This document shows, piece by piece, positions 29,082 through 37,884 of a stretch of 64,000 bases of DNA. Numbering within the stretch: position 1 is the first letter of the stretch; each line of letters opens with the position of its first letter. Below the pieces are notes generated by a model. The model was given only the letters and a program-made list of their open reading frames with translations, did not search any database and was not told the origin of the DNA. The stretch comes from Streptococcus pneumoniae. Its GTDB lineage: Bacteria > Bacillota > Bacilli > Lactobacillales > Streptococcaceae. Location of the stretch: the NCBI GenBank assembly GCA_040719455.1, contig JBFDTN010000001.1, positions 1,054,001-1,118,000 on the forward strand, in the 5' to 3' direction. A program made the position numbers and the translations under genes.

Positions 29082-30719
29082 TTATTGCAATTTACTGTTT
29101 ACATGCTCTTGAACATTTTTCTCATGCTCTTCATAGGTATTGGCAAAGTAAACAGTTCCAGTAGATACATCTGCTACAAAGTAGAGATAGTCTGATTTAT
29201 TTTGATTTACTGTCGCATCAATCGCTGCCTTACTTGGACTATCCACTGGTCCAGGCATTAGACCTGTTCTGTTGTAGATGTTAAATGGAGAGTCGATATT
29301 GGTATCAATTCCAGCATCTTCTGCCAAGGTTGTCTTTTGACCAAGTTTACCTTGGGCATACAAAATCGCAATATTACTTTGTAATGGCATACCTTGGTTG
29401 AGACGATTGTAGAAGACACCTGCAATATCTTTTCTGTCTTTATCTGTCGAACCTTCTTTTTCTACGAGTGACGCTAAGGTCAACACATCATTAACTGTCA
29501 AGTTTTTAGCAGCTAATGTGTCGTAGTAGGCTGACATGGTCTGATCCATAGCAGCCAGCATTTCATCAATCAAGCTTTCAGCTGTCGTCTCTTCTTTGAT
29601 TTCATAAGTCGCTGGGAATAGATAGCCTTCTAAGCGATATTTCACTCCACTTTCCTTAGTTGGAAGTGTTGCTAGAAGAGTTGGATATTTTGCAACTTCT
29701 TGCGCGATAAAGGCTTCATCTTGAACTTTTGCTAAAAAGTCCGCAGAGCTAATCTTACCACTTGCATCTTTCAAATCAGTAATGACTTGCGCCATTTGGT
29801 CAATCGTATAACCTTCTGGAATAGTTAATTTAGCAAGAGCTGGAGTTACCGCTTCTTCTGTACCACCTTCTTGAAGGGCTTTTGCGATACTATCGGTATC
29901 CATGCTCTTCTTCAGATTGTAGAATCCAGATTTGAACGAAGCGTAGTTTTTAAACTTCGTATAGAAATTAAAGACTTGAGCATTTTTAATCAAACCAGCT
30001 TTTTCAAGAATGCCTCCAATTTCTTTGGTGCTTGATCCCGCTGGTACTTCTACCGTCACAAATTCTTTACTAGCTGCATCAACTGGCTGCAAAGCATTGT
30101 GAACATAATAGGCAAAGAAAGCACCTGTTGCGATAATCGCAATAGTTAAGAGAGCAAAAACAGTTCCAACAATCTTTTTCGCGACATTGTTTTGACGTTT
30201 TTTCTTGGTTTCTTTGGCTGCACGTTCCATTCTAGAAACAGCTTTTTCAGCTGGTTCTAGCTCTTTTAGTGCACCTGTTGGAATCGGTTCTTTAACTTCG
30301 ATTCCATTTGAAGTGATTTCTCGTCCATCACCTTTATAGGAAACAGATACTGGTGTTTTCAAGGTATTGTAGTCCTTGTCATACACTTCTAGATCTAGAG
30401 TCGGTTCTGGCTCAACAACTGGCTCAAGAGAAGGTTCTGCTTCCTCTTTTGCTGGAGATACAAACTCAATCGTTTCGGTTACGATCGGTGTGTCCCACTC
30501 TTCTTCTGCCTCTGGCTCAGAAACTGGCTCCATCTCTTCATTTTCTGCTGTTTCTATTGGATGAGGCTCTTGTAAGAAATTCGCAATTCCTAATTTCTCT
30601 TCAAGATTTCCAACTTCTTCTGGTTTTTCGGGCAGTTCATTCCCCTTAGCTCTTGCCAAATCTCGCAAAATCTGCTCTTTGAAACTTAGCTTTTGTGTAT
30701 CTTGTGAATTATCAGACAA
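29082..30719 (-). CDS. mltG: Endolytic murein transglycosylase MltG
   Basis: A 545-residue YceG-family enzyme that cleaves nascent glycan strands and takes part in peripheral growth. A long charged cytoplasmic region is followed by one membrane segment (TVFALLTIAIIATGAFFAYYV) and the YceG domain, with LVEKEGSTDKDRKDIAGVFYNRL carrying the catalytic Glu. I start at a TTG (SDNSQ follows), because AAGGAGG lies exactly 8 nt before it and not at a useful distance from the upstream ATG. It has its own promoter. Confidence 0.94.
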   Translation of the reverse strand: MSDNSQDTQKLSFKEQILRDLARAKGNELPEKPEEVGNLEEKLGIANFLQEPHPIETAENEEMEPVSEPEAEEEWDTPIVTETIEFVSPAKEEAEPSLEPVVEPEPTLDLEVYDKDYNTLKTPVSVSYKGDGREITSNGIEVKEPIPTGALKELEPAEKAVSRMERAAKETKKKRQNNVAKKIVGTVFALLTIAIIATGAFFAYYVHNALQPVDAASKEFVTVEVPAGSSTKEIGGILEKAGLIKNAQVFNFYTKFKNYASFKSGFYNLKKSMDTDSIAKALQEGGTEEAVTPALAKLTIPEGYTIDQMAQVITDLKDASGKISSADFLAKVQDEAFIAQEVAKYPTLLATLPTKESGVKYRLEGYLFPATYEIKEETTAESLIDEMLAAMDQTMSAYYDTLAAKNLTVNDVLTLASLVEKEGSTDKDRKDIAGVFYNRLNQGMPLQSNIAILYAQGKLGQKTTLAEDAGIDTNIDSPFNIYNRTGLMPGPVDSPSKAAIDATVNQNKSDYLYFVADVSTGTVYFANTYEEHEKNVQEHVNSKLQ

Positions 30720-30750
30720 ATGCCTGTCCTCCTTGTTTATAATCCTCACT

Positions 30751-30779
30751 ATTATATCTTAAAAGCAAAATAAATGCAA
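30751..30779 (-). promoter_or_regulatory. mltG promoter
   Basis: TTGCAT at 30774-30779 and TATAAT at 30751-30756 on the minus strand are separated by 17 nt, a good sigma-A spacing, and lead directly to the TTG start at 30719. Confidence 0.75.
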
Positions 30780-30799
30780 TATTAGAGGTCTTCTCCCCC

Positions 30800-31294
30800 T
30801 TATTTTTCAGGCTCCCAGACCAAATCATACCAAATTTCTCCAGCATACTGAGAATAAGAGACCCCTTCATTGACAAAGCCGTGCCGTTCATAGTAAGCAA
30901 TTAAATAGTCGTGGCAAGTGAGATTGATTCCTAAGCGCCCGTCTTTTTGAGCGACTTCTTTCATAGCATTAAGCAAGGCTTTCCCCACTCCCAAGCCCTG
31001 TGCTTGAGGAGAAATAGAAAGACTCGTAATTGAAATGTAGCCCCCAACATGCTCACTCTCGTCAATTACTTCTGTCGTAAAGGACAAATCTTTGAGGTGA
31101 CGCTCTGCCTGCACAGGTCCTTCAAGATAGCCTAGAAGCTCTCCTTCTTGCTCTGCCACCAAAAAACTGGTCTTGCAATGCTTGATATGCGCCTCTAGCA
31201 CTTCTTGGCTCATCGCTTCATCTGCACTGAAATTTTCTAGCTCGATTTTGACAATAGCTGCCAAATCTTCTACTCTTGCTTGCCTAATCCTCAC
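30800..31294 (-). CDS. GNAT-family N-acetyltransferase
   Basis: A 164-residue acetyltransferase of the GNAT fold. The CoA-binding motif A reads ISPQAQGLGVGKALLNAMKE, and the C-terminal part GINLTCHDYLIAYYERHGFVNEG is typical. The acceptor is unknown. It overlaps the second acetyltransferase by 4 nt and belongs to the murC transcript. Confidence 0.9.
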   Translation of the reverse strand: MRIRQARVEDLAAIVKIELENFSADEAMSQEVLEAHIKHCKTSFLVAEQEGELLGYLEGPVQAERHLKDLSFTTEVIDESEHVGGYISITSLSISPQAQGLGVGKALLNAMKEVAQKDGRLGINLTCHDYLIAYYERHGFVNEGVSYSQYAGEIWYDLVWEPEK

Positions 31295-31704
31295 TCTAGC
31301 CTCCTATACGGATTTGTCCATAACATACGGATCTCGAAAGACTCCTCATAAACCTCTAGCTGAAAACCATTCATAGAAAAGAAATGTTCCTCTCCGTGAG
31401 GGGTAAGAATCAATCCTTTCCACTGATTTGCTACTGCTTCTTCTTTTACAGCTGCAAGGAGTAAAGTCCCAATCCCTTGGCGCTCATATCGAGGCATCAC
31501 TCCAAGGCGCTTTATCTCAAAGAAATCATCTGAGTTCTGCCCTAATAAGAAGGCACACGACTCTCCATCAAGAGTAAAGAGAAAGGCGATTGTTTCCTCA
31601 AAAGTTTCTGCTTCTAGTAGCCTATCTGCGAAAATCAAGCTATCTAATCGCTTGATTTCTTCCCAGTCTGTGACTTTTTGAATTGAGAAATTCTTATTGA
31701 ACAT
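31291..31704 (-). CDS. Second GNAT-family acetyltransferase
   Basis: A 137-residue GNAT protein with motif A in [21 protein letters not shown]. Substrate unknown. Its start lies 11 nt inside the end of murC and its end overlaps the next acetyltransferase by 4 nt, so the three genes are translationally coupled. Confidence 0.88.
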   Translation of the reverse strand: MFNKNFSIQKVTDWEEIKRLDSLIFADRLLEAETFEETIAFLFTLDGESCAFLLGQNSDDFFEIKRLGVMPRYERQGIGTLLLAAVKEEAVANQWKGLILTPHGEEHFFSMNGFQLEVYEESFEIRMLWTNPYRRLE

Positions 31705-33025
31705 TGCTGGTCAAACTTGCCAAGAGTTGTTCAAACGAATATTCATAGGTCTGAATATCCCCTGCTCCCATAAAGACATAGACAGCATCTTCATGCTCAA
31801 GAAGCGGAGAGACATTATCCACCGTGATAACTTCAGCTTTTTTGATAATCTTATCTGCCAAGTCTTCAACTTTCACATCCCCATTATCCACTTCACGGGC
31901 AGACCCATAAATTTGAGCCAAATAGACAGCATCCGCTTGATTGAGTGCTTCCGCAAACTCATCTAAAAGCGCAATCGTCCGTGTAAAGGTATGCGGTTGG
32001 AAAATCGCGATAATTTCCTTACTTGGATATTTCTGACGAGCCGCATCCAAGGTCGCAATGATTTCTGTTGGATGGTGGGCAAAATCGTCAATAATCGTTG
32101 TTCCATTGACAATTTTTTCAGTAAAACGACGTTTCACACCTTCAAAGGTAATGAGATGTTCACGCACCAAGTCCAAATCAAAGCCTGCCACATATAGCAA
32201 GCCAATGACTGCTGTGGCATTCATGATATTGTGACGACCAAAGGTTGGAATCTTAAATTCGCCTAAGTCTTCGCCACGGAAAGAAACTCTAAAGCTTGAA
32301 CCTGTCGTTGCGCGCAACAAATCATGGGCAACTAAATCATTTCCTTCTTCAAAGCCATAATAGTAAATTGGAGCATTTGCTGTAATCTTACGCAACTCCT
32401 CATCTTCACCGTAAAGAAAGAGTCCTTTGCTCACTTGCTTTGCATAGTCATCAAAGGCATGAAAAACGTCTTCTAAGCTGGTGAAGTAGTCTGGATGATC
32501 AAAGTCGATATTGGTAATAATCGAATACTCAGGATGATAAGGCATGAAGTGGCGCTCATACTCGTCTGATTCAAAGACGAAGTATTTGGCTTGACTAGAG
32601 CCACGTCCTGTTCCATCTCCAATTAAATAGCTAGTATCTGTGATATTAGACAAGACATGAGATAAAATTCCTGTTGTCGAGGTCTTACCATGCGCTCCAG
32701 CAACTCCAAAGCTAACAAAGTCACGCATGAAACTTCCTAAAAATTCATGGTAACGACGATACGGAATACCTACCTTATCAGCATAGGCGATCTCTACATT
32801 GTTATCTGGGCGAAAAGCATTTCCTGCGATGATTTCCATATTATCTGTGATATTTTTCTCATCAAAAGGAAGGATCGGAATGCCTGCCTGCTCAAGACCT
32901 CTTTGGGTAAAATAATATTTTTCAACGTCGCTCCCTTGAACCTTGTGTCCCATTTGGTGCAACATAAGGGCAAGCGCACTCATTCCTGAGCCCTTAATCC
33001 CTATAAAATGGTAAACTTTTGTCAT
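31694..33025 (-). CDS. murC: UDP-MurNAc:L-alanine ligase MurC
   Basis: A 443-residue Mur ligase that adds the first residue of the peptidoglycan stem. The N-terminal [17 protein letters not shown], the P-loop [16 protein letters not shown], and [15 protein letters not shown] are conserved. AAGGAG lies before the ATG. Confidence 0.97.
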   Translation of the reverse strand: MTKVYHFIGIKGSGMSALALMLHQMGHKVQGSDVEKYYFTQRGLEQAGIPILPFDEKNITDNMEIIAGNAFRPDNNVEIAYADKVGIPYRRYHEFLGSFMRDFVSFGVAGAHGKTSTTGILSHVLSNITDTSYLIGDGTGRGSSQAKYFVFESDEYERHFMPYHPEYSIITNIDFDHPDYFTSLEDVFHAFDDYAKQVSKGLFLYGEDEELRKITANAPIYYYGFEEGNDLVAHDLLRATTGSSFRVSFRGEDLGEFKIPTFGRHNIMNATAVIGLLYVAGFDLDLVREHLITFEGVKRRFTEKIVNGTTIIDDFAHHPTEIIATLDAARQKYPSKEIIAIFQPHTFTRTIALLDEFAEALNQADAVYLAQIYGSAREVDNGDVKVEDLADKIIKKAEVITVDNVSPLLEHEDAVYVFMGAGDIQTYEYSFEQLLASLTSNVQ

Positions 33026-33034
33026 AATATCTCC

Positions 33035-33640
33035 TTATTTTTTCTCAAAACGAGTTAGATTTAACTCTTGGGCATGTCCTTGTCCACGTTTTGTCTGTTT
33101 GATTTCTGGGTTATAAATCTGACTTTTTTTCAAAAAATCATAGCTATTTTTACTCTTTGAAGAGGCTTCCTTAGTGGATTGTGACTTCTCCTGTGGAAGA
33201 TCTGCTAAGATATAGCTCTTTTGCTTTAATTTTGTGCCATACTTGGCAAATTCACCTGGTTTTTCCTTCTGAAAAGGAGCGGTTGGTTTTACTTGATGAT
33301 GCTTTTTTGCAGTATCTCGCTTGTTAAAGCCGTGGGATTTACTGGGCATAGGGCTCGTCAAATAAGCCGCTGAACGTTTCTTTTTTAAATCTTCACGCGC
33401 TTGTTCACGAGCTAATTCACCGTAGGTTTTTTGGCGTTTTTGGGATGTTTCTTGATTCAATGCAAACGAAGATGCAGCCTTACTACCATCTGCAATAGGT
33501 TCCCATTCTAGGTAATTTCGATCAGTATAGTCGCCCATGATGTTGCTGATCAAATCCTCTTCATTATACAGATTCATCGAGGGCATTTCTGTCAGCACGA
33601 TGTCATCATCTGCCACGATTGGAAAAGTTTTTTCTCTCAT
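33035..33640 (-). CDS. Conserved basic protein of unknown function
   Basis: A 201-residue protein rich in Lys, Gln and Ser, with low-complexity features (KKKRSAAYLTSP, KSKNSYDFLKKSQIYNPEIKQTKRG) and no membrane segment. The start is placed at MREKTFP, preceded by AAAGGA at 9 nt; the longer frame would begin inside this site. It lies between the SNF2 helicase and murC, 9 nt from murC, as in other streptococci. Function unknown. Confidence 0.8.
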   Translation of the reverse strand: MREKTFPIVADDDIVLTEMPSMNLYNEEDLISNIMGDYTDRNYLEWEPIADGSKAASSFALNQETSQKRQKTYGELAREQAREDLKKKRSAAYLTSPMPSKSHGFNKRDTAKKHHQVKPTAPFQKEKPGEFAKYGTKLKQKSYILADLPQEKSQSTKEASSKSKNSYDFLKKSQIYNPEIKQTKRGQGHAQELNLTRFEKK

Positions 33641-33693
33641 TCGTCCAATTCCTTTCAACACTTCATTATAACCTATTGCACCAATTTTTCAAG

Positions 33694-36600
33694 TTATTCA
33701 GCTGAAATTCCTAAAATTTCTCGAATTTCGGCTACGCTAAGACTTCCTCTTGATTCGGTTCCATCTAAAATCGTAGATACCAAATGGCGCTTGTTTTCTT
33801 GCAATTCTTGGATTTTTTCTTCGATTGTGCCTCTTGTAATCATCCGATAGACTTCAACATTTCTATCTTGCCCCATACGATGGGCACGACCAATCGCCTG
33901 CGCTTCGACAGCTGGATTCCACCATAAATCGACCAAAATCACAGTATCTGCCCCTGTTAGGTTTAAACCAACTCCTCCTGCCTTTAGGGAAATAAGGAAA
34001 GCATCTTTTTCACCATTGTTAAAGGAGCGTGTCATCTCTTGGCGTTCCTTGGCTGGAGTAGAGCCTGTGATTTTAAAGGAAGACATGCCTAGCTTCCTCA
34101 ATTCTTCCTCGACAATGTCCAACATCCCTCTAAATTGTGAGAAGATAAGGACACGGTGTTCACCGTCTTGTAATTGTTCCAATAACTGACGAAGGCTTTC
34201 TAATTTCCCACTTTCCCCTCTATAATCCTCTAAAAAGAGCGACGGCGTATCGCAAATCTGACGCAAACGCATCAGACCAGACAAAATTTCCATCTTGCTA
34301 CGATTCAATTCCTCATCTGTTGCAAGCATGACCCTCTCCTGCATTTGCTTGAGCTGTGCCAGATAAATCGCTTTTTGACTATCTGCCAACTCATTACTAT
34401 ACACCACCTCAATCAAATCTGGCAATTCCTGCAAGACATCTTCTTTCTTTCTGCGCATGACAAAAGGCTGAATGTAGCGCGCCACTTGCTCAGCCGGCAA
34501 TTTCAAAAAGTCTTTCTTACTTGGCAAAAGCCCAGGCAAGACAATCTGGAAAATAGACCAGAGTTCGCCCAAGTGATTTTCAATCGGCGTTCCGGATAAG
34601 GCAAAGGTCGTCCCCACATCAAAGGAGCGCAAATGCTGGGCAATCTTAGTCTGGGCATTTTTCATGACCTGCGCCTCATCTAAAAAGAGATAGTCAAAGC
34701 GTATTTTACTGTATTCTTCCACATCTTGGCGAAAAGACGCATAGCTGGTAATAACGACCTGATGGTTCTTTTCAATCAGGCTATCTCGCAAAGGTTTTAA
34801 GCCATAGACAACTGCCACATCAACTGTTGGAGCAAATTTCTTGAATTCATCTGCCCAGTTATAAATGAGACTTGATGGGGCTAAAATCAAGACCTTTGTC
34901 TCTTCCTTGAGCTGACTGGTCAAAAAACTAATGGTTTGGAGGGTCTTACCCAATCCCATATCATCTGCTAAAATCCCCCCAAAGCCGTAGTGGTGAAGCA
35001 TACTCATCCACTTGACACCTGTTTCTTGATAGTCACGCAAATCTGCTTTCACAGATAAGTTTGGCAGGGTGAATTCCTCTGGGTGCGTCAAATCGTGGGC
35101 GAGACTCTTAAACTCCGCTGAAAACTGAACCTTGTCCTGTCCTTGGAACAGCTCCGACAACTGATAGGCAGCGATGCGGTGCGTTTGTAAGACGCCGTCT
35201 TTTCCTTTTTTTGCCCGCAATCGCTGGAGAGTTTCGCTGATTTTTTTGGTTTCCTCATCAAAAACCAAAACCTTACCTGACTGGCTAACAAAGAAATTCT
35301 GCGAGCTAAAGAGAGCCTCTAAAGCATCATCCACTTCTCCCTTATCAATCATGTCAAAATCAAATCCGATATCCAGTAAGCTCCCATTGGTCGTCACGGT
35401 AATAGAGGGCTTTTCAATCTGATACAATCCCTCAAAACGCTCTGTCAGCTCAATCTGACCAAGAGCTTCAAAAGCAGGCAAAACCTCATGAAAGAAAGGA
35501 TAGACCTCTTTTGCCTCCAAAGGCGGACGTAAACTTGAAAACTTGCCATCAAATCCTGCCAAGCGCGCCTGATCAAACACTCGCTGCTCCAAGTGAAAAT
35601 CACTGGCAAAAGCAAGCCCTTCTAACTTCTCTTGATTGTCCACCACCACATCGCCATAATCAAAGGAAATCTCAAGCTTCAAGCGATGATCCTCTGCCAC
35701 ATCAAAGAAAAAGTGTGGCGTAAATGCTCGAATCAAAAGATTTTGTGGAGCCACTACTTGACCAACTTTACCAAATTCCAAAAGACTGGCGGCTAGTTTT
35801 GCTTGCTCTCCTCGGTCAAACTGCAAGCGTTTCTTGCCATCTTCATCGCTTGGTAATTCGCGAAGAGCTCTCACCATCCGCACCTGCTCTGGATTTAGCT
35901 GGTAAAAACCATTTCCATAAAAGAGAAATTGGTCCTCAAACAAGGATTTGACCTTCTCCTCTGTTATCGTCAATTCAAAGTAGGCTGGAAATTCTTGAAC
36001 ATCAAACTGATAAATCCCTGATTCTTCGTGCAAATCTTGAAAGGTCAACCACTCATAATCATAGACACTGTATTCCAAATGAAACTGCGTCAAATTCATC
36101 AAGAGAGTCAATCCCTCTTCAAACAAACTGGCTGGAAAATAGAGGTGCCGTCCACTATTTACAAAGATAAACTCAGCATCCGATAAGAGTCCTCTTAAAA
36201 AGGCAATCAAATCACGACTCGCTTCATCAAACATGGCTAGAGACAAGGGTTCGTAGTAGTTCTTGCCAATCTGATAGTGCCCTTCTTTTTCTAGAACGCC
36301 AAAAAAAGCCTTAATATCACGAACAACATAGGAGCGTTCATCAGGCAGACGGCTGATACGCAAAGTCCATAGGAAATTTCCCGAGTAAGTATCCTCCTGC
36401 CCAACAGCGGATAATTGGTAGATTTCCTCTACTGGCTCTGGTAAAATCTTATCTAAAAAAAGACTACCAAAAGACACCTTGCTATGGGTTTCTTCCGTAT
36501 GAGATTGCTCGCTAGTAAGACTCTCAAGAAGCGCCTTTCCTTCTTCGTTGTTTTTCAGAAAATATTCCAATCCTGCTAAGTGAGCGCAGTAACCCTTTTT

Positions 36601-36774
36601 CTGAAAAAGATCACAGGCACAAAAAATAGCCTCATCTTCCAAACTATAACGAATCTGCTGATCCTCCACTCGGCTATAAATCATCTGATCTTTGACATCT
36701 ACAATGTCAATTTTTCCATTTTCATAGAGGGCAATTCCTTCGGTGCGGATTTTCCCTGGAATCAATTTTGCCAT
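33694..36774 (-). CDS. SNF2-family helicase with SWIM zinc finger
   Basis: A 1026-residue protein. The N-terminal SWIM-type motif reads FCACDLFQKKGYCAHL. A long middle region precedes the SNF2 ATPase: LADDMGLGKTLQTISFL (motif I), LDEAQ (motif II), LSGTPIENH (motif III) and the C-terminal VILVDLWWNPAVEAQAIGRAHRMGQ (motifs V and VI). It probably acts on DNA or nucleoprotein; the role in streptococci is not defined. I start at MAKLIP, 9 nt after AAAGGTGG. Confidence 0.93.
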   Translation of the reverse strand: MAKLIPGKIRTEGIALYENGKIDIVDVKDQMIYSRVEDQQIRYSLEDEAIFCACDLFQKKGYCAHLAGLEYFLKNNEEGKALLESLTSEQSHTEETHSKVSFGSLFLDKILPEPVEEIYQLSAVGQEDTYSGNFLWTLRISRLPDERSYVVRDIKAFFGVLEKEGHYQIGKNYYEPLSLAMFDEASRDLIAFLRGLLSDAEFIFVNSGRHLYFPASLFEEGLTLLMNLTQFHLEYSVYDYEWLTFQDLHEESGIYQFDVQEFPAYFELTITEEKVKSLFEDQFLFYGNGFYQLNPEQVRMVRALRELPSDEDGKKRLQFDRGEQAKLAASLLEFGKVGQVVAPQNLLIRAFTPHFFFDVAEDHRLKLEISFDYGDVVVDNQEKLEGLAFASDFHLEQRVFDQARLAGFDGKFSSLRPPLEAKEVYPFFHEVLPAFEALGQIELTERFEGLYQIEKPSITVTTNGSLLDIGFDFDMIDKGEVDDALEALFSSQNFFVSQSGKVLVFDEETKKISETLQRLRAKKGKDGVLQTHRIAAYQLSELFQGQDKVQFSAEFKSLAHDLTHPEEFTLPNLSVKADLRDYQETGVKWMSMLHHYGFGGILADDMGLGKTLQTISFLTSQLKEETKVLILAPSSLIYNWADEFKKFAPTVDVAVVYGLKPLRDSLIEKNHQVVITSYASFRQDVEEYSKIRFDYLFLDEAQVMKNAQTKIAQHLRSFDVGTTFALSGTPIENHLGELWSIFQIVLPGLLPSKKDFLKLPAEQVARYIQPFVMRRKKEDVLQELPDLIEVVYSNELADSQKAIYLAQLKQMQERVMLATDEELNRSKMEILSGLMRLRQICDTPSLFLEDYRGESGKLESLRQLLEQLQDGEHRVLIFSQFRGMLDIVEEELRKLGMSSFKITGSTPAKERQEMTRSFNNGEKDAFLISLKAGGVGLNLTGADTVILVDLWWNPAVEAQAIGRAHRMGQDRNVEVYRMITRGTIEEKIQELQENKRHLVSTILDGTESRGSLSVAEIREILGISAE

Positions 36775-36847
36775 AAGTACCACCTTTTATCAATCTCTTC
36801 ATTATACCATACCTTGGCAGAAAAAGAACAATACTTCTCAAATATAA

Positions 36848-36878
36848 AAAAGATTTGATCGACATGACCAAATCTTTT
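36848..36878 (-). terminator. Terminator after the sdpI-like gene
   Basis: The minus strand forms AAGATTTG / CAAATCTTTTTT around an 11-nt loop, with a T-run. It overlaps the last codon of the gene ending at 36877. Confidence 0.75.
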
Positions 36879-37479
36879 ACGAACGATAGGTTTTATAACC
36901 TTTATAAGCACAATACAAACTCCAGAAAATCGCTGAAATCGTAAAGAACACCAAAACAACTATGGATACAAATGGTTCAAAAAATAGACTAATGAGAAGC
37001 GCTATGGCACCTCCTATGAAAAGATAGGCAGATTTTTTACGAAGCTCTAAGCTTTGCGTTCCTGCCACTCCTGCTGCATCTTTTGGCATGTAATTGCCCA
37101 TCACCAGATACAATCCCGCTAACAGAGCTACAACCAGCCTTCGATAATCCAGTTGATTACCCAAATTTGCTAATAAGATACTTACCGTAACAAAGGTCAA
37201 AATGATAGGCATGATCCATTTGATAAGCTTGATAACAGGAATACGGCTGCTGTTCGTCACATCAAGCATGATGCATAAGAAAATATGACATAAGAATACC
37301 ATCACTGGAGTAACTATAAGCGCCATCCATTTGCTACTGGTTCCATTTACCTGATTGTCCATGCCAAAATGGGTCTGTAACACATCTGGCAACTGTCCGT
37401 AGTAAATAAACACAAGAATAAGTGGTATCAAAAATATATTACTGGTTACAAGAAGCATTTTCCAATCAATTTTTTTCAT
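36877..37479 (-). CDS. sdpI: SdpI-like membrane protein (DUF1648/SdpI)
   Basis: A 200-residue protein with six predicted membrane segments. The N-terminal part matches DUF1648 (LPDVLQTHFGMDNQVNGTSSKW) and the C-terminal part the SdpI family (LVMGNYMPKD). In Bacillus, SdpI gives immunity to the SdpC toxin and captures the repressor SdpR at the membrane. No toxin gene is seen here. The start at MKKIDWK lies 5 nt after GGAGGGGAAAAAG begins to pair; it overlaps the repressor gene by 14 nt. Confidence 0.87.
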   Translation of the reverse strand: MKKIDWKMLLVTSNIFLIPLILVFIYYGQLPDVLQTHFGMDNQVNGTSSKWMALIVTPVMVFLCHIFLCIMLDVTNSSRIPVIKLIKWIMPIILTFVTVSILLANLGNQLDYRRLVVALLAGLYLVMGNYMPKDAAGVAGTQSLELRKKSAYLFIGGAIALLISLFFEPFVSIVVLVFFTISAIFWSLYCAYKGYKTYRS

Positions 37480-37744
37480 CTTTTTCCCCTCCAAAGCTGG
37501 CAATCCAGACCAGCACTTCTTCAAATACAGTATAGTTGAGTCGGTAGTAAATAAAGTTTTTCTGCTTTTCTTCTAAAATGAGACCTGATTTTTTCAGGAC
37601 AGACAAGTGATGTGAGACCGTAGCACCACTCAGCTGAAAGAGCTCCACAATCTCACCTGCAGACTTAGGACCCAACTTTAAACTATCCAAAATCTGCCTT
37701 CGAATCGGCGCCGAAATCGCCTTTAAGGTTTCTGATAAGCCCAT
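37466..37744 (-). CDS. sdpR: ArsR-family repressor (SdpR-like)
   Basis: A 92-residue winged-helix repressor (LKAISAPIRRQILDSLKLGPKSAGEIVELFQLSGATVSHHLSVLKKSGLI). It lacks the metal-binding Cys box (ELCVC), which fits SdpR rather than ArsR. The ATG at MGLSET has AAGGAG 5 nt upstream. It is the first gene of a two-gene operon with sdpI and lies behind two matching 24-bp operators, so it very likely represses itself. Confidence 0.9.
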   Translation of the reverse strand: MGLSETLKAISAPIRRQILDSLKLGPKSAGEIVELFQLSGATVSHHLSVLKKSGLILEEKQKNFIYYRLNYTVFEEVLVWIASFGGEKDEKN

Positions 37745-37762
37745 ATTGTCTCCTTTCACTTT

Positions 37763-37843
37763 CTATTTAGAAATATTTCTAAATAGAATTTTACTCTTTT
37801 TGTTCACGGAAGTCAAGAACTATTTAGAAAAAAATCGAAATAG
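37763..37843 (-). promoter_or_regulatory. sdpRI promoter flanked by two 24-bp operators
   Basis: A perfect 24-bp palindrome (arms CTATTTAGAAAT / ATTTCTAAATAG) spans 37763-37786. A second, imperfect 24-bp version spans 37820-37843 (CTATTTAGAAAAAAATCG, then AAATAG). Between them lies a promoter with TTGACT at 37811-37816 and TAAAAT at 37788-37793, 17 nt apart. Operator centres are 57 bp apart. The first covers the transcription start, the second lies just upstream of the -35. Confidence 0.82.
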
Positions 37844-37856
37844 ATAACAAAAAAGA

Positions 37857-37874
37857 AGAGATGTCAACATCTCT
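37857..37874 (-). terminator. Terminator after cshA
   Basis: The minus strand forms AGAGATGT / ACATCTCT with a TG loop, followed by TCTTTTTTG. It starts 11 nt after the cshA stop. Confidence 0.75.
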
Positions 37875-37884
37875 CCTATATTTT

